Source of the DNA: an uncultured Mucilaginibacter sp.
GTDB lineage: Bacteria > Bacteroidota > Bacteroidia > Sphingobacteriales > Sphingobacteriaceae
Reading direction: 5' to 3'
NCBI GenBank assembly: GCA_903864275.1
Contig: CAIPFE010000003.1
Location: 1 to 64,000, forward strand
DNA length: 64,000 nt
Shown here: in pieces, positions 26,439 to 36,047 of the stretch
Position numbering within the stretch: the first letter of the stretch is position 1
How the letters are laid out: each line of letters opens with the position of its first letter
Made by a program: the position numbers and the translations under genes
Notes under the pieces: generated by a model
What the model saw: only the letters and a program-made list of their open reading frames with translations
Told to the model about the DNA's origin: nothing
The model's database searches: none

Positions 26439-27362
26439 ATGAGATATATTTTAAAAATGCTGTTGTTTTTTATCGTGCTTACGCCCTGTGTGGCACAAAC
26501 ATATAGGCCTGCGTTACATCTTACAAAAGGGGACACCTATTACCTGGCAAGTACCGGAACATCCGCTATAGTCCAAAGCATTAGCGGCCATGAGAACAAG
26601 GTTAATATAACGCTTTCATTCAATATGGCTTTTAAGGTGACTGATGTCATGGATTCCGTTTATAAAATGGAAGTACGTTATCAATCGCTTAATATGAAGA
26701 TCCGGATGGCTGATACGACCATCGACATGGACTCCAAAAAAAACAGCATTTTGGATGTCCCTTCTTCCCTGATCGGGGCAATGATGAATAAACCTTTTAA
26801 TATCCTGTTAGCCAAAAGCGGTAAAGTAAAATCAGTGGAAAATGTTGAAAAAATGATCAACAGTGTGGTCGACGGCTTTATGCAGATTGATACTGCAAAA
26901 AAGAGGCAGATAAAAAGGCAATTTACGGAGTCGTTTGGTGCAAATTCGTTCAAAGTCATCCTGGAAACAGGGACTGCAGTTTTTCCCGGGATAGCGGTAG
27001 CTAAAAACGCTCAATGGACGGTAAATACCAGCGTAGAAGCCCCGGCAAAAGCAAACCTGCAAACAATGTACCAGTTAGTTGATGTGACGGGTGATTTTTA
27101 CCAGGTTCATGGTGATGGTACTTTGGTCTCGGATAAGGACGCAAAACCTGCAGAGGTAAATGGCTTGCCAATGAAGTATGACCTTAGCGGCACTGTGTTG
27201 ACTGATATTAAAGTTAATAAGCGAACGGGCTGGATAAGTGAAGCCAACGTAAAACAGCTAATGTCTGGAAGCGTTGAAATTTCTGACAACCCCAAAATGC
27301 CCGGCGGGCTGACCATACCGATGACCTTTAACACCGTGGTAAGTACTACGGATAAACCATAG
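26439..27362 (+). CDS. hypothetical exported protein (DUF6263-like)
   Basis: A 307-residue protein with a signal peptide (MRYILKMLLFFIVLTPCVAQ) and a beta-rich mature domain. It begins LHLTKGDTYYLASTGTSAIVQSISG, passes through MEVRYQSLNMKI and has YQLVDVTGDFYQVHGDGTL later. The layout resembles DUF6263-type exported proteins of Bacteroidota, in which the sequence starts with a KG(D/E)xY strand; that assignment is from memory and tentative. No enzymatic motif is seen. Convergent with the S51 peptidase. Confidence 0.7.
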   Translation: MRYILKMLLFFIVLTPCVAQTYRPALHLTKGDTYYLASTGTSAIVQSISGHENKVNITLSFNMAFKVTDVMDSVYKMEVRYQSLNMKIRMADTTIDMDSKKNSILDVPSSLIGAMMNKPFNILLAKSGKVKSVENVEKMINSVVDGFMQIDTAKKRQIKRQFTESFGANSFKVILETGTAVFPGIAVAKNAQWTVNTSVEAPAKANLQTMYQLVDVTGDFYQVHGDGTLVSDKDAKPAEVNGLPMKYDLSGTVLTDIKVNKRTGWISEANVKQLMSGSVEISDNPKMPGGLTIPMTFNTVVSTTDKP

Positions 27363-27460
27363 TGTTAAGCATTTAGCCGAAGGTCGTAAGTCGGATTTTG
27401 TTCTTTTCTTCACTTAGGACTTGAGACTAAGCATCAATTTTTGAGTGAGCCGGGCATCCT

Positions 27461-28231
27461 TCACTTCAATATTTCTTCTACCGGCAATAGCTTTTCATCA
27501 ATTTGTCCGTTGATAACAGATACATAATAGGTATTGCTTTTGTCGTCAACAGCAACTGATTTGATGTACTTTTCATTTTCAAACACAACCCCCGCCAGGT
27601 CATCAATAGCATAACCGGCATTCAGCTTGCCTTTCAGGATGTTGTCAAAATAAAGCGGCTTACGCAATGGTTCGCTATGGTAATGCGGGCAGTGACTGGT
27701 TTGAATAAAGCCCAAACCTTTTACGATGGACAGATCCTTAGGCCTCGAATCGGTAGTGCCACCCTGGAACCAGCATAGGGAACCGGCGCTGCCACCTGCA
27801 AGAACTATCCCTTTGTTATAGGCTTTTCGTAATACGGTATCAATACCCTGCGCCTTCCATATCGCCATCATGTTGAGGGTATTACCTCCGGCAACAACAA
27901 TGGCGTCCATGCTCAAGAGGTTTTCTTCAAATGTTTTCGGTTCGGTGTACGAGGCCACAAATGTCATCTGAACATAGGGCCTCATCTGTAGATCCTCGCA
28001 AGCTTTATACCAGGCCAGGATGATATTTGCATTATCAGCCGAGGCGGTAGGCAAAAAACATATCTTCGGGTTATCCTTTTTTGTTAAGGCAATTATATAA
28101 CGAATAAAGGGCTTTGTGAAACCGCCGCCATAAGCAAAAATAGTGCGGGTAACTTCGGGTTTGGGGTTGACCTGTGCCATAGTCGTAAAACAAATTGAGA
28201 ATAATAAAATAAAGTAGCCGGTTTTTTTCAT
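27461..28231 (-). CDS. exported S51-family peptidase (peptidase E / cyanophycinase-like)
   Basis: A 256-residue protein with a signal peptide (residues 1-20, ending MAQ) and an S51 fold. The nucleophile Ser148 lies in the GGSAGS elbow (146-151), preceded by VVAGGNTLNMM (112-122). A His-rich segment SHCPHYHSEP (179-188) supplies the likely catalytic His. Family members cleave Asp-X dipeptides or cyanophycin-like substrates. Export to the periplasm distinguishes it from cytoplasmic peptidase E. Confidence 0.82.
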   Translation of the reverse strand: MKKTGYFILLFSICFTTMAQVNPKPEVTRTIFAYGGGFTKPFIRYIIALTKKDNPKICFLPTASADNANIILAWYKACEDLQMRPYVQMTFVASYTEPKTFEENLLSMDAIVVAGGNTLNMMAIWKAQGIDTVLRKAYNKGIVLAGGSAGSLCWFQGGTTDSRPKDLSIVKGLGFIQTSHCPHYHSEPLRKPLYFDNILKGKLNAGYAIDDLAGVVFENEKYIKSVAVDDKSNTYYVSVINGQIDEKLLPVEEILK

Positions 28232-28295
28232 GGGCGGCTAATTTAAGTACAATTTATTTTTCTATGCAAATAAAATTTGGACGGGTAAAAACGCC

Positions 28296-28331
28296 AAACT
28301 TTGGGCGACCACAAGGGATCGCCCAAAGTTT
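28296..28331. terminator. strong bidirectional terminator
   Basis: AAACTTTGGGCGA (28296-28308) and TCGCCCAAAGTTT (28319-28331) form a perfect 13-bp stem with a 10-nt loop. It is followed by Ts on the plus strand and by GTTTGGCGTTTTTA on the minus strand. It lies immediately downstream of the last permease of the array. Confidence 0.8.
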
Positions 28332-28339
28332 TTTATGCA

Positions 28340-30769
28340 CTATTCGCTTCTTAATGCTTTGATCGGATTGGCAATCGCTGCTTTGATAGATTGAAAGCTC
28401 ACCGTTAACAAGGCTATCACGATTGCTACAATAGCCGCCGCAGCAAATATCCACCATCCGATTGGCGCCCGGTGGCTAAAATCTTCCAGCCATTTGGTCA
28501 TAGCCCACCAGGCTATCGGCGAAGCGATAACAATTGATAGAGCTACCAGCTTTACAAAATCTAAAGACAACAATTGCGTTATACTTTGTACGCTCGCGCC
28601 CAGAACTTTACGGATGCCGATCTCCCTGCTGCGCTGCTCGGCCATAAAGGCTGCCAGGGCGAATAACCCTAAGCAAGCAATGATGATGGCGAGGATGGCG
28701 AAGCTGGTAAATATATGGCCCATGCGCTGCACGTCGGCATACATATTGGCGTAACGCTCATCCATAAAAGTATAGCGGATGGGCTGTGATGGCGACAAGT
28801 TCCGCCAGATAGATGATATTTGTGTCAGGGTGCTTTGCATATTGCCACCATTTACTTTTACCGATACAATGGATGGGCTGATACCTTTATAAAGGCACAA
28901 TGCACCTATAGGCTGCCTCAGTGATTCAAAATTAAAGTCCTTTACAACACCGATTATCCTCATTTTGTCACCCCCGTGTGTAATGTTTTTACCGAGAGGA
29001 TTTTTAAGATTCAATTTTTTTACCATGGTTTGGTTGATGATCACGCCGCCGTTATTGCCATCGGGGTTAAAATTTATCCCTTCTACCAGCTTGATGCCAA
29101 ATGTTTTTAGGTAATCCTCGTCTACTATCCAAAATTGAGAATCCACGCCTGTTTCAACTTTTGATTTCCCTTCGTTATACAAAGTATTCCCGTTGCGCTT
29201 AGTGCCTTCAATGGGCAAATAATCGCCAATGGAAACACTTTTTACTGATGATAATTTCAGCAGGTCCTGCTTAAGGTTTTTTATGCCGTTATCACCAAGG
29301 GTATTGGTCCCCTGTAATAGCACCACCTGGTCTTTATCAAACCCAATATCCTTGTTAAGGATATACTTCATCTGGTTATAGATCACAAAAGTACTGATGA
29401 TCAAAATAATAGAAGCGGTAAACTGGAATACAACCAGGCCGTTTCTCAATACAGAATTTTTGCTGCCGGTACTTATCGAGCCCTTCAGTACACTTGCTGG
29501 TTTAAATGACGACAGGTAAAATGCCGGGTATATGCCGGCCAGCGTACCTACTATAAATGCAGATGCAAGTATTATCGGTATAAAAAAAGGCTCCTGCCAG
29601 GGCATAGTTAATGATTTTGAAGCCAACGTGTTAAAATACGGCAGCAACAACCAGGTAAGTATTATGCCAACGACAAAAGAAATAACGCTGTACAGCATCG
29701 ATTCGGCCAAAAACTGGTTAATGAGGCCGTAACGTGTTGAGCCGACTACCTTTCTAAGACCAACCTCTTTAGCGCGATTGGCGGATTTAGCTGTTGACAG
29801 GTTTATAAAATTAATACAGGCAATGGTCAGTATAAATAGGGCCACAGCTCCAAACAGCCATACAAAACGGATGTCGCCATGCTTAAACTCGTCCTGGATA
29901 TCATAGGAGTATAAGTGCATATCACTAATCGGCTGCAGCTTAAAGGATAGCTTTTGTAATTCTTTTGCCGCATCCTTATAACTGATACTCAAAAGTGCCG
30001 GCAAAAGGTAATTTTTGTCGATGTCAGCGGTTATTTTCTTATTCAACTGATCAATATTTGTTCCGGGCCTGAGTAAAACGAAGTCGGGGTAATTGCTGGC
30101 ATTCCAGTTGTTTTGCTCGCCTTTATAAAATTCAACCCCATTCATGGTCAATAAAAAATCATATTGGAAGTCGGAAGTTTTTGGCGGGGTTTCCATTACA
30201 CCGCCAATTTTATAGGGTTTAGTTTGGTCGTTGTTAAGGAACATTACCTTGCCGACCGGGTTTTGATTTGGGAAATACTTATCTGCCTTACGTTTTGAAA
30301 TTACCATCGTATTTGGCTCAATAAGGGCTTTTGTCCTTTCGCCGTATACCATCGGCATTTTTAAAATGTTGAGGAAGTCCGCATCGGCATAGGTGAAACC
30401 TTCTTCGTGGGTGTTTTCCAGCTGGTCGGCACGCCTCAACTCGTTGCTGCCAGCACCAGGGAAAAGAGAGTTGGGCATTAATCGTGCCGAGAGTACTATC
30501 TCGGGGAAATCAGCTTTCAGCGCTTTTGAAATAGGCGCAGGGTAATCATCCCCCTTTTCAACTTTTCCGTCGTGCGTGTAATATTCAACCAGCCGGTAAA
30601 TGCGGTTAGTGTCGGGATACGATTGATCGTAGCTCAACTCATCCTTAATATACAAACCTATTAACAAACAGGCGGCAATGCTCAATGCAAAGCCACCGAT
30701 CTTGATGGCCGAATACATTTTTTGTTTACGCAATTGCCTGATGGCGATTTTTAAATAGTTTTTTATCAT
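28340..30769 (-). CDS. FtsX/MacB-like ABC permease, array copy 1
   Basis: An 809-residue inner-membrane permease with the two-module layout of this family. Module 1 has TM1 at about 20-41, a MacB-type periplasmic domain to about 285, and a TM at about 290-315 followed by the coupling motif RAKEVGLRKVVGS and further TMs. Module 2 has a second periplasmic domain, then RSREIGIRKVLGAS and two final TMs. It ends SIKAAIANPIKALRSE. Eight or so TMs in all. Family members extrude lipids, peptides or macrolides, or work mechanically with an ATPase; no ATPase gene is in the window. Last copy of the array, before the strong terminator. Confidence 0.9.
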   Translation of the reverse strand: MIKNYLKIAIRQLRKQKMYSAIKIGGFALSIAACLLIGLYIKDELSYDQSYPDTNRIYRLVEYYTHDGKVEKGDDYPAPISKALKADFPEIVLSARLMPNSLFPGAGSNELRRADQLENTHEEGFTYADADFLNILKMPMVYGERTKALIEPNTMVISKRKADKYFPNQNPVGKVMFLNNDQTKPYKIGGVMETPPKTSDFQYDFLLTMNGVEFYKGEQNNWNASNYPDFVLLRPGTNIDQLNKKITADIDKNYLLPALLSISYKDAAKELQKLSFKLQPISDMHLYSYDIQDEFKHGDIRFVWLFGAVALFILTIACINFINLSTAKSANRAKEVGLRKVVGSTRYGLINQFLAESMLYSVISFVVGIILTWLLLPYFNTLASKSLTMPWQEPFFIPIILASAFIVGTLAGIYPAFYLSSFKPASVLKGSISTGSKNSVLRNGLVVFQFTASIILIISTFVIYNQMKYILNKDIGFDKDQVVLLQGTNTLGDNGIKNLKQDLLKLSSVKSVSIGDYLPIEGTKRNGNTLYNEGKSKVETGVDSQFWIVDEDYLKTFGIKLVEGINFNPDGNNGGVIINQTMVKKLNLKNPLGKNITHGGDKMRIIGVVKDFNFESLRQPIGALCLYKGISPSIVSVKVNGGNMQSTLTQISSIWRNLSPSQPIRYTFMDERYANMYADVQRMGHIFTSFAILAIIIACLGLFALAAFMAEQRSREIGIRKVLGASVQSITQLLSLDFVKLVALSIVIASPIAWWAMTKWLEDFSHRAPIGWWIFAAAAIVAIVIALLTVSFQSIKAAIANPIKALRSE

Positions 30770-30826
30770 GGTGTTAGTTCATTAGTTCACTGGTTCATTA
30801 GTGCTTATATCTTTCGGAATTTCGGA

Positions 30827-30858
30827 CTTTTTCTAACCTCTAATCTCCAGTCTCTAAT
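30827..30858. repeat. CTAATCTCCAGTCTC repeat between permeases
   Basis: CTAACCTCTAATCTCCAGTCTCTAATCTC-type units, the same family as at 14.46, 38.57 and 44.68 kb. The rest of the gap 30770-30826 holds TTAGTTCA / TTGGTTCATTAG units shared with the gap at 38.45 kb. Confidence 0.5.
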
Positions 30859-30860
30859 CT

Positions 30861-33338
30861 CTATTCCGAACGCAAACTTTCCACAGGATTCGTCAATGCT
30901 GCTTTAATTGCCTGGAAACTTACGGTTAATAATGCAATTACTGCCGTTGCAGCCCCTGCTAAAGCAAATACCCACCAGCTAACGGCAGTTGGGTAGGCAA
31001 AACTTTGGAGCCACTGGCTCATGGCATACCATGCCAGCGGGAATGCGATAACCGCTGCAATAATTACCAGCTTTAAAAAATCCTTCGACAGCATAGAAAC
31101 CACATTTTGAACAGAGGCTCCCAATACCTTACGGATGCCTATTTCTTTTGTACGCCGTTCAGCCGTGTACATAGCAAGGCCGAGCAAGCCCAAACACGCT
31201 ACAACAAGCGACAGAAAAGTAAATACACTGAATACTTTGCCGACAGTTTGATCAGTTTGATACAAAGCGTCAAACTCCTGGTCGAGGAAGCTGTATTCAA
31301 AGGGGTTGTCGGGCATAAAGCCCTTCCATTTGCTTTGAATATGGCTGATGGCTTTGGAGTAATCGCCCGGTTTAATTCTTACAGCTATATAAGATGTTCC
31401 GATATTGTAAGTTTTGGATGTTGTATAAAACAAAGCGAACGGGGTCATCGGGTTGTGTAAAGATTCTGTATTAAAATCTTTAATTACGCCTATTACTTTA
31501 AACTTTACATCATTGCCGCCGGGATAGGTAATGGTTTTCCCGATAGGGTCCTTCCAGCCAAGCTGCGTTACGGCATTTTCATTGAGTATAACCGACGCGG
31601 AATCTTTAAAATCCTTCGAAAAGTTTCTGCCTTCGGCCATTTTGAGCTTTAGCGTTGGCACGTATGCCTCATCAACAATAAAAGACGACAGGCTGATATT
31701 CTTGTCGGCGCTGCTTACATTTTCCCCGGTTGTTTCGGGCGTGTAGTAGTCGGTAAATGAATTTTTAGTGGGCATACTAGTGGATATGCTGGCACTCGCC
31801 ACTTCAGGCAGTCTAAGGAGTTCCTGCCTGAAAGTTTCTTCATTATTGCCTAAGCGGTCGGCATCGGCAATCATCAAAACATTTTCTTTATTAAACCCAA
31901 GGTCTTTGGATTGGTTATAAAGCAGCTGTTTATAAACGATCATGGTGCAAATGATCAGCACAGTAGATATGGTAAACTGAAAAACGACAAGCGCGTTGCG
32001 GGTAAAAAAGCCGCCGCCTGAATTTTTAAAATCGCCCCCGCCCCGTAAAATTGATGCAGGTTTAAACGAAGTAAGAAAAAATGCCGGGTAACTCCCCGCA
32101 AACAGGGCAGTCAAAATCACCAGCAGCAGCAGACCGGCCAATGAATAAAAACTAAAAAAAGCGGGGAGGCTTATGGATTTTGCAGCCAACTGGTTAAATG
32201 CCAGCAGGCACACTACAACAAGAATAATAGCTATAAATGCAGCAATTAATGTATATACCAAAGCCTCCGCCATAAACTGTGCGATCAACTGGTTACGCGC
32301 TGAGCCCAATACCTTACGGATACCTACTTCTTTTGCTCTTTTTGCCGACTGCGCCGTGGCCAGGTTCATAAAATTTACGCAAGCCAGCAGGATAATAAAC
32401 AGGCCGATGGCTCCAAAAATATACACATATTTAATATCGCTCTGTACAACAAAGCGGGAACCGATATTGGCCGAATACAGGTGAACATCCGTTAAACGCT
32501 GTAATTCAAGGTCATATTTGCCACCTTTTTTTATGAACTCATCATAGGGCTGGCCAATGCGCCTGAAGGCAGTTGCGGCCTGCACTTTTATCATGGCCGG
32601 AAATTTTGCCTCGATATTTTTAATCGAAGCGTCATCCGTTGAAATATTATCGCGGAGTTTAACGTAAGTACCCATTTGCAGCCAAACCCAGCTCCAGTTA
32701 AAGTGCTTCACGGGCGGCATCCCTACGTTTGATTGCAGCACGTCAAACTGCAACGACGATTGTGACGGCGGGTTTTTTAATACCGCGGTTACCGTAAAGG
32801 GGGCATTATACATATCAAAAACCAGGTTTTTCCCAATCGGCGAAGTATTACCGAAATATTTTTTGGCCGCCCGTTCTGTTAATACTACCGAGTTCGGCCC
32901 GTTTAAACAGGTTGCACGGTTACCCTCCAACAACGGATAGCTAAATACCTGCAAAAAATTGGAATCGACGGAAAGCAAACTTTTCTCGGTCACCGAGCCT
33001 TTCTGGCCATTACGTACAAAATGGATGATCTGATCGCCGGGCATATATATGCGTGTATAGCTTTCTATCCCGGGGATATTATTAACCAGCGCAGCCCCAG
33101 CCGGGGGCGGCGTATGGCCGGCAGTAAATTCGGAATTAGCCATTAATTCATGGGTATTAACCCTGAATATCCGGTCGGCATTTTTAAAAAACCGGTCGTA
33201 GCTTAGTTCATCGCTGATATACAGGCTAATAAATATAACGCAAGCCAGGCCAATGGCTAAACCGCCGATGTTAATAATGCTGCTAACCTTGTTCCTTACC
33301 AGGTTACGCCATGCAATTTTTAAATAATTCGTTTTCAT
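30861..33338 (-). CDS. FtsX/MacB-like ABC permease, array copy 2
   Basis: An 825-residue paralogue of the neighbouring permeases with the same two-module layout. It begins MKTNYLKIAWRNLVRNKVSS, with TM1 at about 20-41. The first coupling motif is RAKEVGIRKVLGSAR, the second RTKEIGIRKVLGAS, and the end is SIKAALTNPVESLRSE-like (AIKAALTNPVESLRSE). The periplasmic domains differ strongly from copy 1, while the TM segments and coupling motifs are conserved. No frameshift or stop was seen. The gap of 91 bp to copy 1 holds only repeats. Confidence 0.9.
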   Translation of the reverse strand: MKTNYLKIAWRNLVRNKVSSIINIGGLAIGLACVIFISLYISDELSYDRFFKNADRIFRVNTHELMANSEFTAGHTPPPAGAALVNNIPGIESYTRIYMPGDQIIHFVRNGQKGSVTEKSLLSVDSNFLQVFSYPLLEGNRATCLNGPNSVVLTERAAKKYFGNTSPIGKNLVFDMYNAPFTVTAVLKNPPSQSSLQFDVLQSNVGMPPVKHFNWSWVWLQMGTYVKLRDNISTDDASIKNIEAKFPAMIKVQAATAFRRIGQPYDEFIKKGGKYDLELQRLTDVHLYSANIGSRFVVQSDIKYVYIFGAIGLFIILLACVNFMNLATAQSAKRAKEVGIRKVLGSARNQLIAQFMAEALVYTLIAAFIAIILVVVCLLAFNQLAAKSISLPAFFSFYSLAGLLLLVILTALFAGSYPAFFLTSFKPASILRGGGDFKNSGGGFFTRNALVVFQFTISTVLIICTMIVYKQLLYNQSKDLGFNKENVLMIADADRLGNNEETFRQELLRLPEVASASISTSMPTKNSFTDYYTPETTGENVSSADKNISLSSFIVDEAYVPTLKLKMAEGRNFSKDFKDSASVILNENAVTQLGWKDPIGKTITYPGGNDVKFKVIGVIKDFNTESLHNPMTPFALFYTTSKTYNIGTSYIAVRIKPGDYSKAISHIQSKWKGFMPDNPFEYSFLDQEFDALYQTDQTVGKVFSVFTFLSLVVACLGLLGLAMYTAERRTKEIGIRKVLGASVQNVVSMLSKDFLKLVIIAAVIAFPLAWYAMSQWLQSFAYPTAVSWWVFALAGAATAVIALLTVSFQAIKAALTNPVESLRSE

Positions 33339-33384
33339 GACTATTTAATTACTGAATTATTCAATTATTGATTTTTAACTGCTA

Positions 33385-33425
33385 CTGCCCACTGATAACT
33401 GCCCACTGCCCACTGCAAACTGCCA
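33385..33425. repeat. ACTGCCCACTGCAAACTGCC repeats between permeases
   Basis: ACTGC-CCACTG-AAACTGCC units in tandem in the gap between permease copies 2 and 3. The same family (CTGCAAACTGCCAACTC) is translated as LQTANSKLQT in the HHHP proteins at 57-61 kb. Confidence 0.55.
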
Positions 33426-33433
33426 ACTTTCCC

Positions 33434-35911
33434 TCACTCCGCCCTCAAACTCTTCACAGGATTCGATAGCGCCGCTTTTATACTTTGATAACTAATTGTT
33501 AATGCCGCCAGCAAAAAGGCCACAGCCATCGGGATTATAAAATACCATACATCAAAATGAATGCGGAATTTGTAATTCTGCAGCCATTGAAAACTACCCC
33601 AGTAAGCCAGTGGCAAAGCAATTACACCTGCAATAACAACTAAGCCGATGAAATCTTTTGCTATAAGCAGCAATATGTTGCTTACTGATGCTCCTAACAC
33701 TTTACGGATACCTATTTCCTTGATCCTTTGGGTTACAGTGATCAGCGTTAAGCCAAATAAACCCATACAGGCAACAAAAACGGCAAAGCCCGAAAATAGT
33801 GTAAAAACCTGGCCGAAATGCTGTTCGGCTTTATATTGCTGATTGAAAAAATCATCCAAAAAGAAATATTCGAATGCCGATTCGGGAAAAACGCTTTTAT
33901 AGGTTTTTTCAACCTGGGCTATGGTTTGGGATATATTATTGCTGCTTAGCTTCAGCTCGTAATCAGATGCGCTGTTGGGATCGCTTAAACGAAAAACGAT
34001 GGGGGTAAAATCATCTTTTAATGAGAGCTGGTGAAAATTCTGAATCACACCCACAATTTCATTTTGAAACACTTTGCCTCTGCCATTCCTTGTTTCCACC
34101 AATTTACCGATAGCATCCTGCGGGTTCTTAAACCCCAGGGATGTAACAGCGGCTTCGTTAAGCATCATGGCCGGTTTTTTGCCCGCCCAGGCATTTGCCG
34201 AAAAATTATTCCCGGCGACAATTTTTATTTTAAACTGATCAATAAAATTGCCGCCGATCTCGAAGGTTGAAAGCCGCAGATTTTTTTCGTCGGGCGACTG
34301 CGCGTGGCTGGTGTACGCCATGGTGTAATCAATAACTTGGCCCGGTATGCTCGACGAAAGACTTACACCCTGCACATGCGGGTTTCGTGCTGCTTCTGTT
34401 CTGAAAACACTATCTTTCAACTGGTACTTCGCATTATCCGCATCGGTCGCCCTCACATTCTGCGGGAAGACAACAACAAGGGTTTGCTTCATGTCCATCC
34501 CTTTATTTTCGTTTTTCATGTAACTTACCTGGCGGTAAACTACCAATGTGCCAATCATAAATGCGATGGTTGCGGCAAACTGGAAAACAACGAGAGATTT
34601 TCTTAAAGTAATGCTTTGCGCCGAATTCATGAATTTCCCTTTCAACACCTGCACAGGCTTATAAGCCGAAAGCACCAGGGCCGGGTATATCGCCGATAAC
34701 ACAACGCCCAATGCTAAAACCGCGGTAAATGTCAGTAAAAAGGGAATGTCTTTCCATAAGGTGAAGCTGATCTCAACCCCGCAAAGCTTGCTAAACCAGG
34801 GCATAGTGGCCAGTACCACAAATACAGCGACTGCCAGGCTGACCAGGTTAAGCAGCAATGATTCAAAAAAGAACTGGTTAATTAATTGAACCCGCTGCGA
34901 GCCTAATACTTTACGGATGCCGACCTCTTTCGCTCTTTCAATCACTTTCGCAGTGGAAAGATTCAGGTAGTTGACGTATGCTATTATTAAAATAAGTGCC
35001 GCAATAACGCCCAGGTACCAAACCATATTGCCGTTTCCGCCAGGGGTTATCTCGTCGGTTAGGTTCGAATACAGGTGTATATCCCGGAGCGGCTGCAGCG
35101 TAAGCGATATGTTGCTTAAATTGCTTTTACCCTGTGTGGGGCTATTGTTATTTGTTTTGCTGACCTCGCTGATACTGCTTTTCAAAAACGCGGCTAATTT
35201 TGCATCGAAGGTTTTCTGGCTTGTTCCCGGCGATAATAAAACGTAGGTATAACTATCGGGATAGCTCCAGTTGCCCGGGTTTTGGCCGCTTGAATACACG
35301 AAATCAAATTGCAGCTGCGAATTTGCCGGTACATCCATAAAAACGCCGGTAACTGTTGCGGTTATATTTGTGCCCGAATTCTGTTCCTGTAAATTAATGA
35401 TCTTACCCATCGCATCCTGGCCGGGGAAATATTTTTTCTCCATTGCCTGTGTTATTACAACCGAGTTTGGGGCATTTAATGCAGCAATCGAACCTTGCAG
35501 CATGGGAAAGGAAAAAAGCTTCAAAAACGAGGCGTCGGCCTGGTAAATACTTTTTTCGTTAAAAGCCTTCAATGTCCCGTCTATCTGCCGCGCGGCGGTG
35601 AGGCCTTCCATTTTCACTATCCGAGTCATTTCCTGCACTTCCGGGAATTGCGATTTCAATGCGGGGCCAACAGCGGAGTATGTCCGCGGTAAATTTTCGA
35701 TCAAATTCCCCTGGCTGTAATTCTGGTGTTTTATACGATAGATGTTATTGGCATTTTTATGAAAGTTATCATAGCTCATTTCAAAGCTGATGTACTGAAC
35801 GATGAGCAGGCATGCTGCCATCCCAATTGCCAAACCAAGGATATTGATAAGGGAGAAAAGTTTTTGGCGAACTAAAACCCGCCAGGCGATCTTTAAATAG
35901 TTTTGTATCAT
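33434..35911 (-). CDS. FtsX/MacB-like ABC permease, array copy 3
   Basis: An 825-residue permease starting MIQNYLKIAWRVLVRQKLFS. Coupling motifs are RAKEVGIRKVLGSQR (module 1) and RIKEIGIRKVLGAS (module 2); it ends SIKAALSNPVKSLRAE. It has a large first periplasmic domain (about 45-295) with an Asn/Ser-rich stretch (KTNNNSPTQGKSNLSN) absent from the other copies. The upstream 3' gap to copy 2 carries CTGCCCACTG repeats of the family that encodes part of the tails in the 57-64 kb array. Confidence 0.9.
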   Translation of the reverse strand: MIQNYLKIAWRVLVRQKLFSLINILGLAIGMAACLLIVQYISFEMSYDNFHKNANNIYRIKHQNYSQGNLIENLPRTYSAVGPALKSQFPEVQEMTRIVKMEGLTAARQIDGTLKAFNEKSIYQADASFLKLFSFPMLQGSIAALNAPNSVVITQAMEKKYFPGQDAMGKIINLQEQNSGTNITATVTGVFMDVPANSQLQFDFVYSSGQNPGNWSYPDSYTYVLLSPGTSQKTFDAKLAAFLKSSISEVSKTNNNSPTQGKSNLSNISLTLQPLRDIHLYSNLTDEITPGGNGNMVWYLGVIAALILIIAYVNYLNLSTAKVIERAKEVGIRKVLGSQRVQLINQFFFESLLLNLVSLAVAVFVVLATMPWFSKLCGVEISFTLWKDIPFLLTFTAVLALGVVLSAIYPALVLSAYKPVQVLKGKFMNSAQSITLRKSLVVFQFAATIAFMIGTLVVYRQVSYMKNENKGMDMKQTLVVVFPQNVRATDADNAKYQLKDSVFRTEAARNPHVQGVSLSSSIPGQVIDYTMAYTSHAQSPDEKNLRLSTFEIGGNFIDQFKIKIVAGNNFSANAWAGKKPAMMLNEAAVTSLGFKNPQDAIGKLVETRNGRGKVFQNEIVGVIQNFHQLSLKDDFTPIVFRLSDPNSASDYELKLSSNNISQTIAQVEKTYKSVFPESAFEYFFLDDFFNQQYKAEQHFGQVFTLFSGFAVFVACMGLFGLTLITVTQRIKEIGIRKVLGASVSNILLLIAKDFIGLVVIAGVIALPLAYWGSFQWLQNYKFRIHFDVWYFIIPMAVAFLLAALTISYQSIKAALSNPVKSLRAE

Positions 35912-35925
35912 GGTGTTTATTTTTT

Positions 35926-36030
35926 AGTCCATAGACCATAGTCGATAGTCCATAGCCATACTCTTTTGCATTCTTTATATTAAATTTACTTACTTATCTG
36001 CCATTGACTATCGACCATGGTCTATGGACT
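35926..36030. repeat. AGTCCATAGACCATAG inverted repeat between permeases
   Basis: The left arm 35926-35950 and right arm 36006-36030 are 25-bp reverse complements with one mismatch, separated by 55 bp. They occupy most of the gap between permease copies 3 and 4. The structure is MITE-like but much shorter than known elements, and no flanking target duplication was evident. Confidence 0.75.
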
Positions 36031-36047
36031 CCCTCTAATCCACTAGC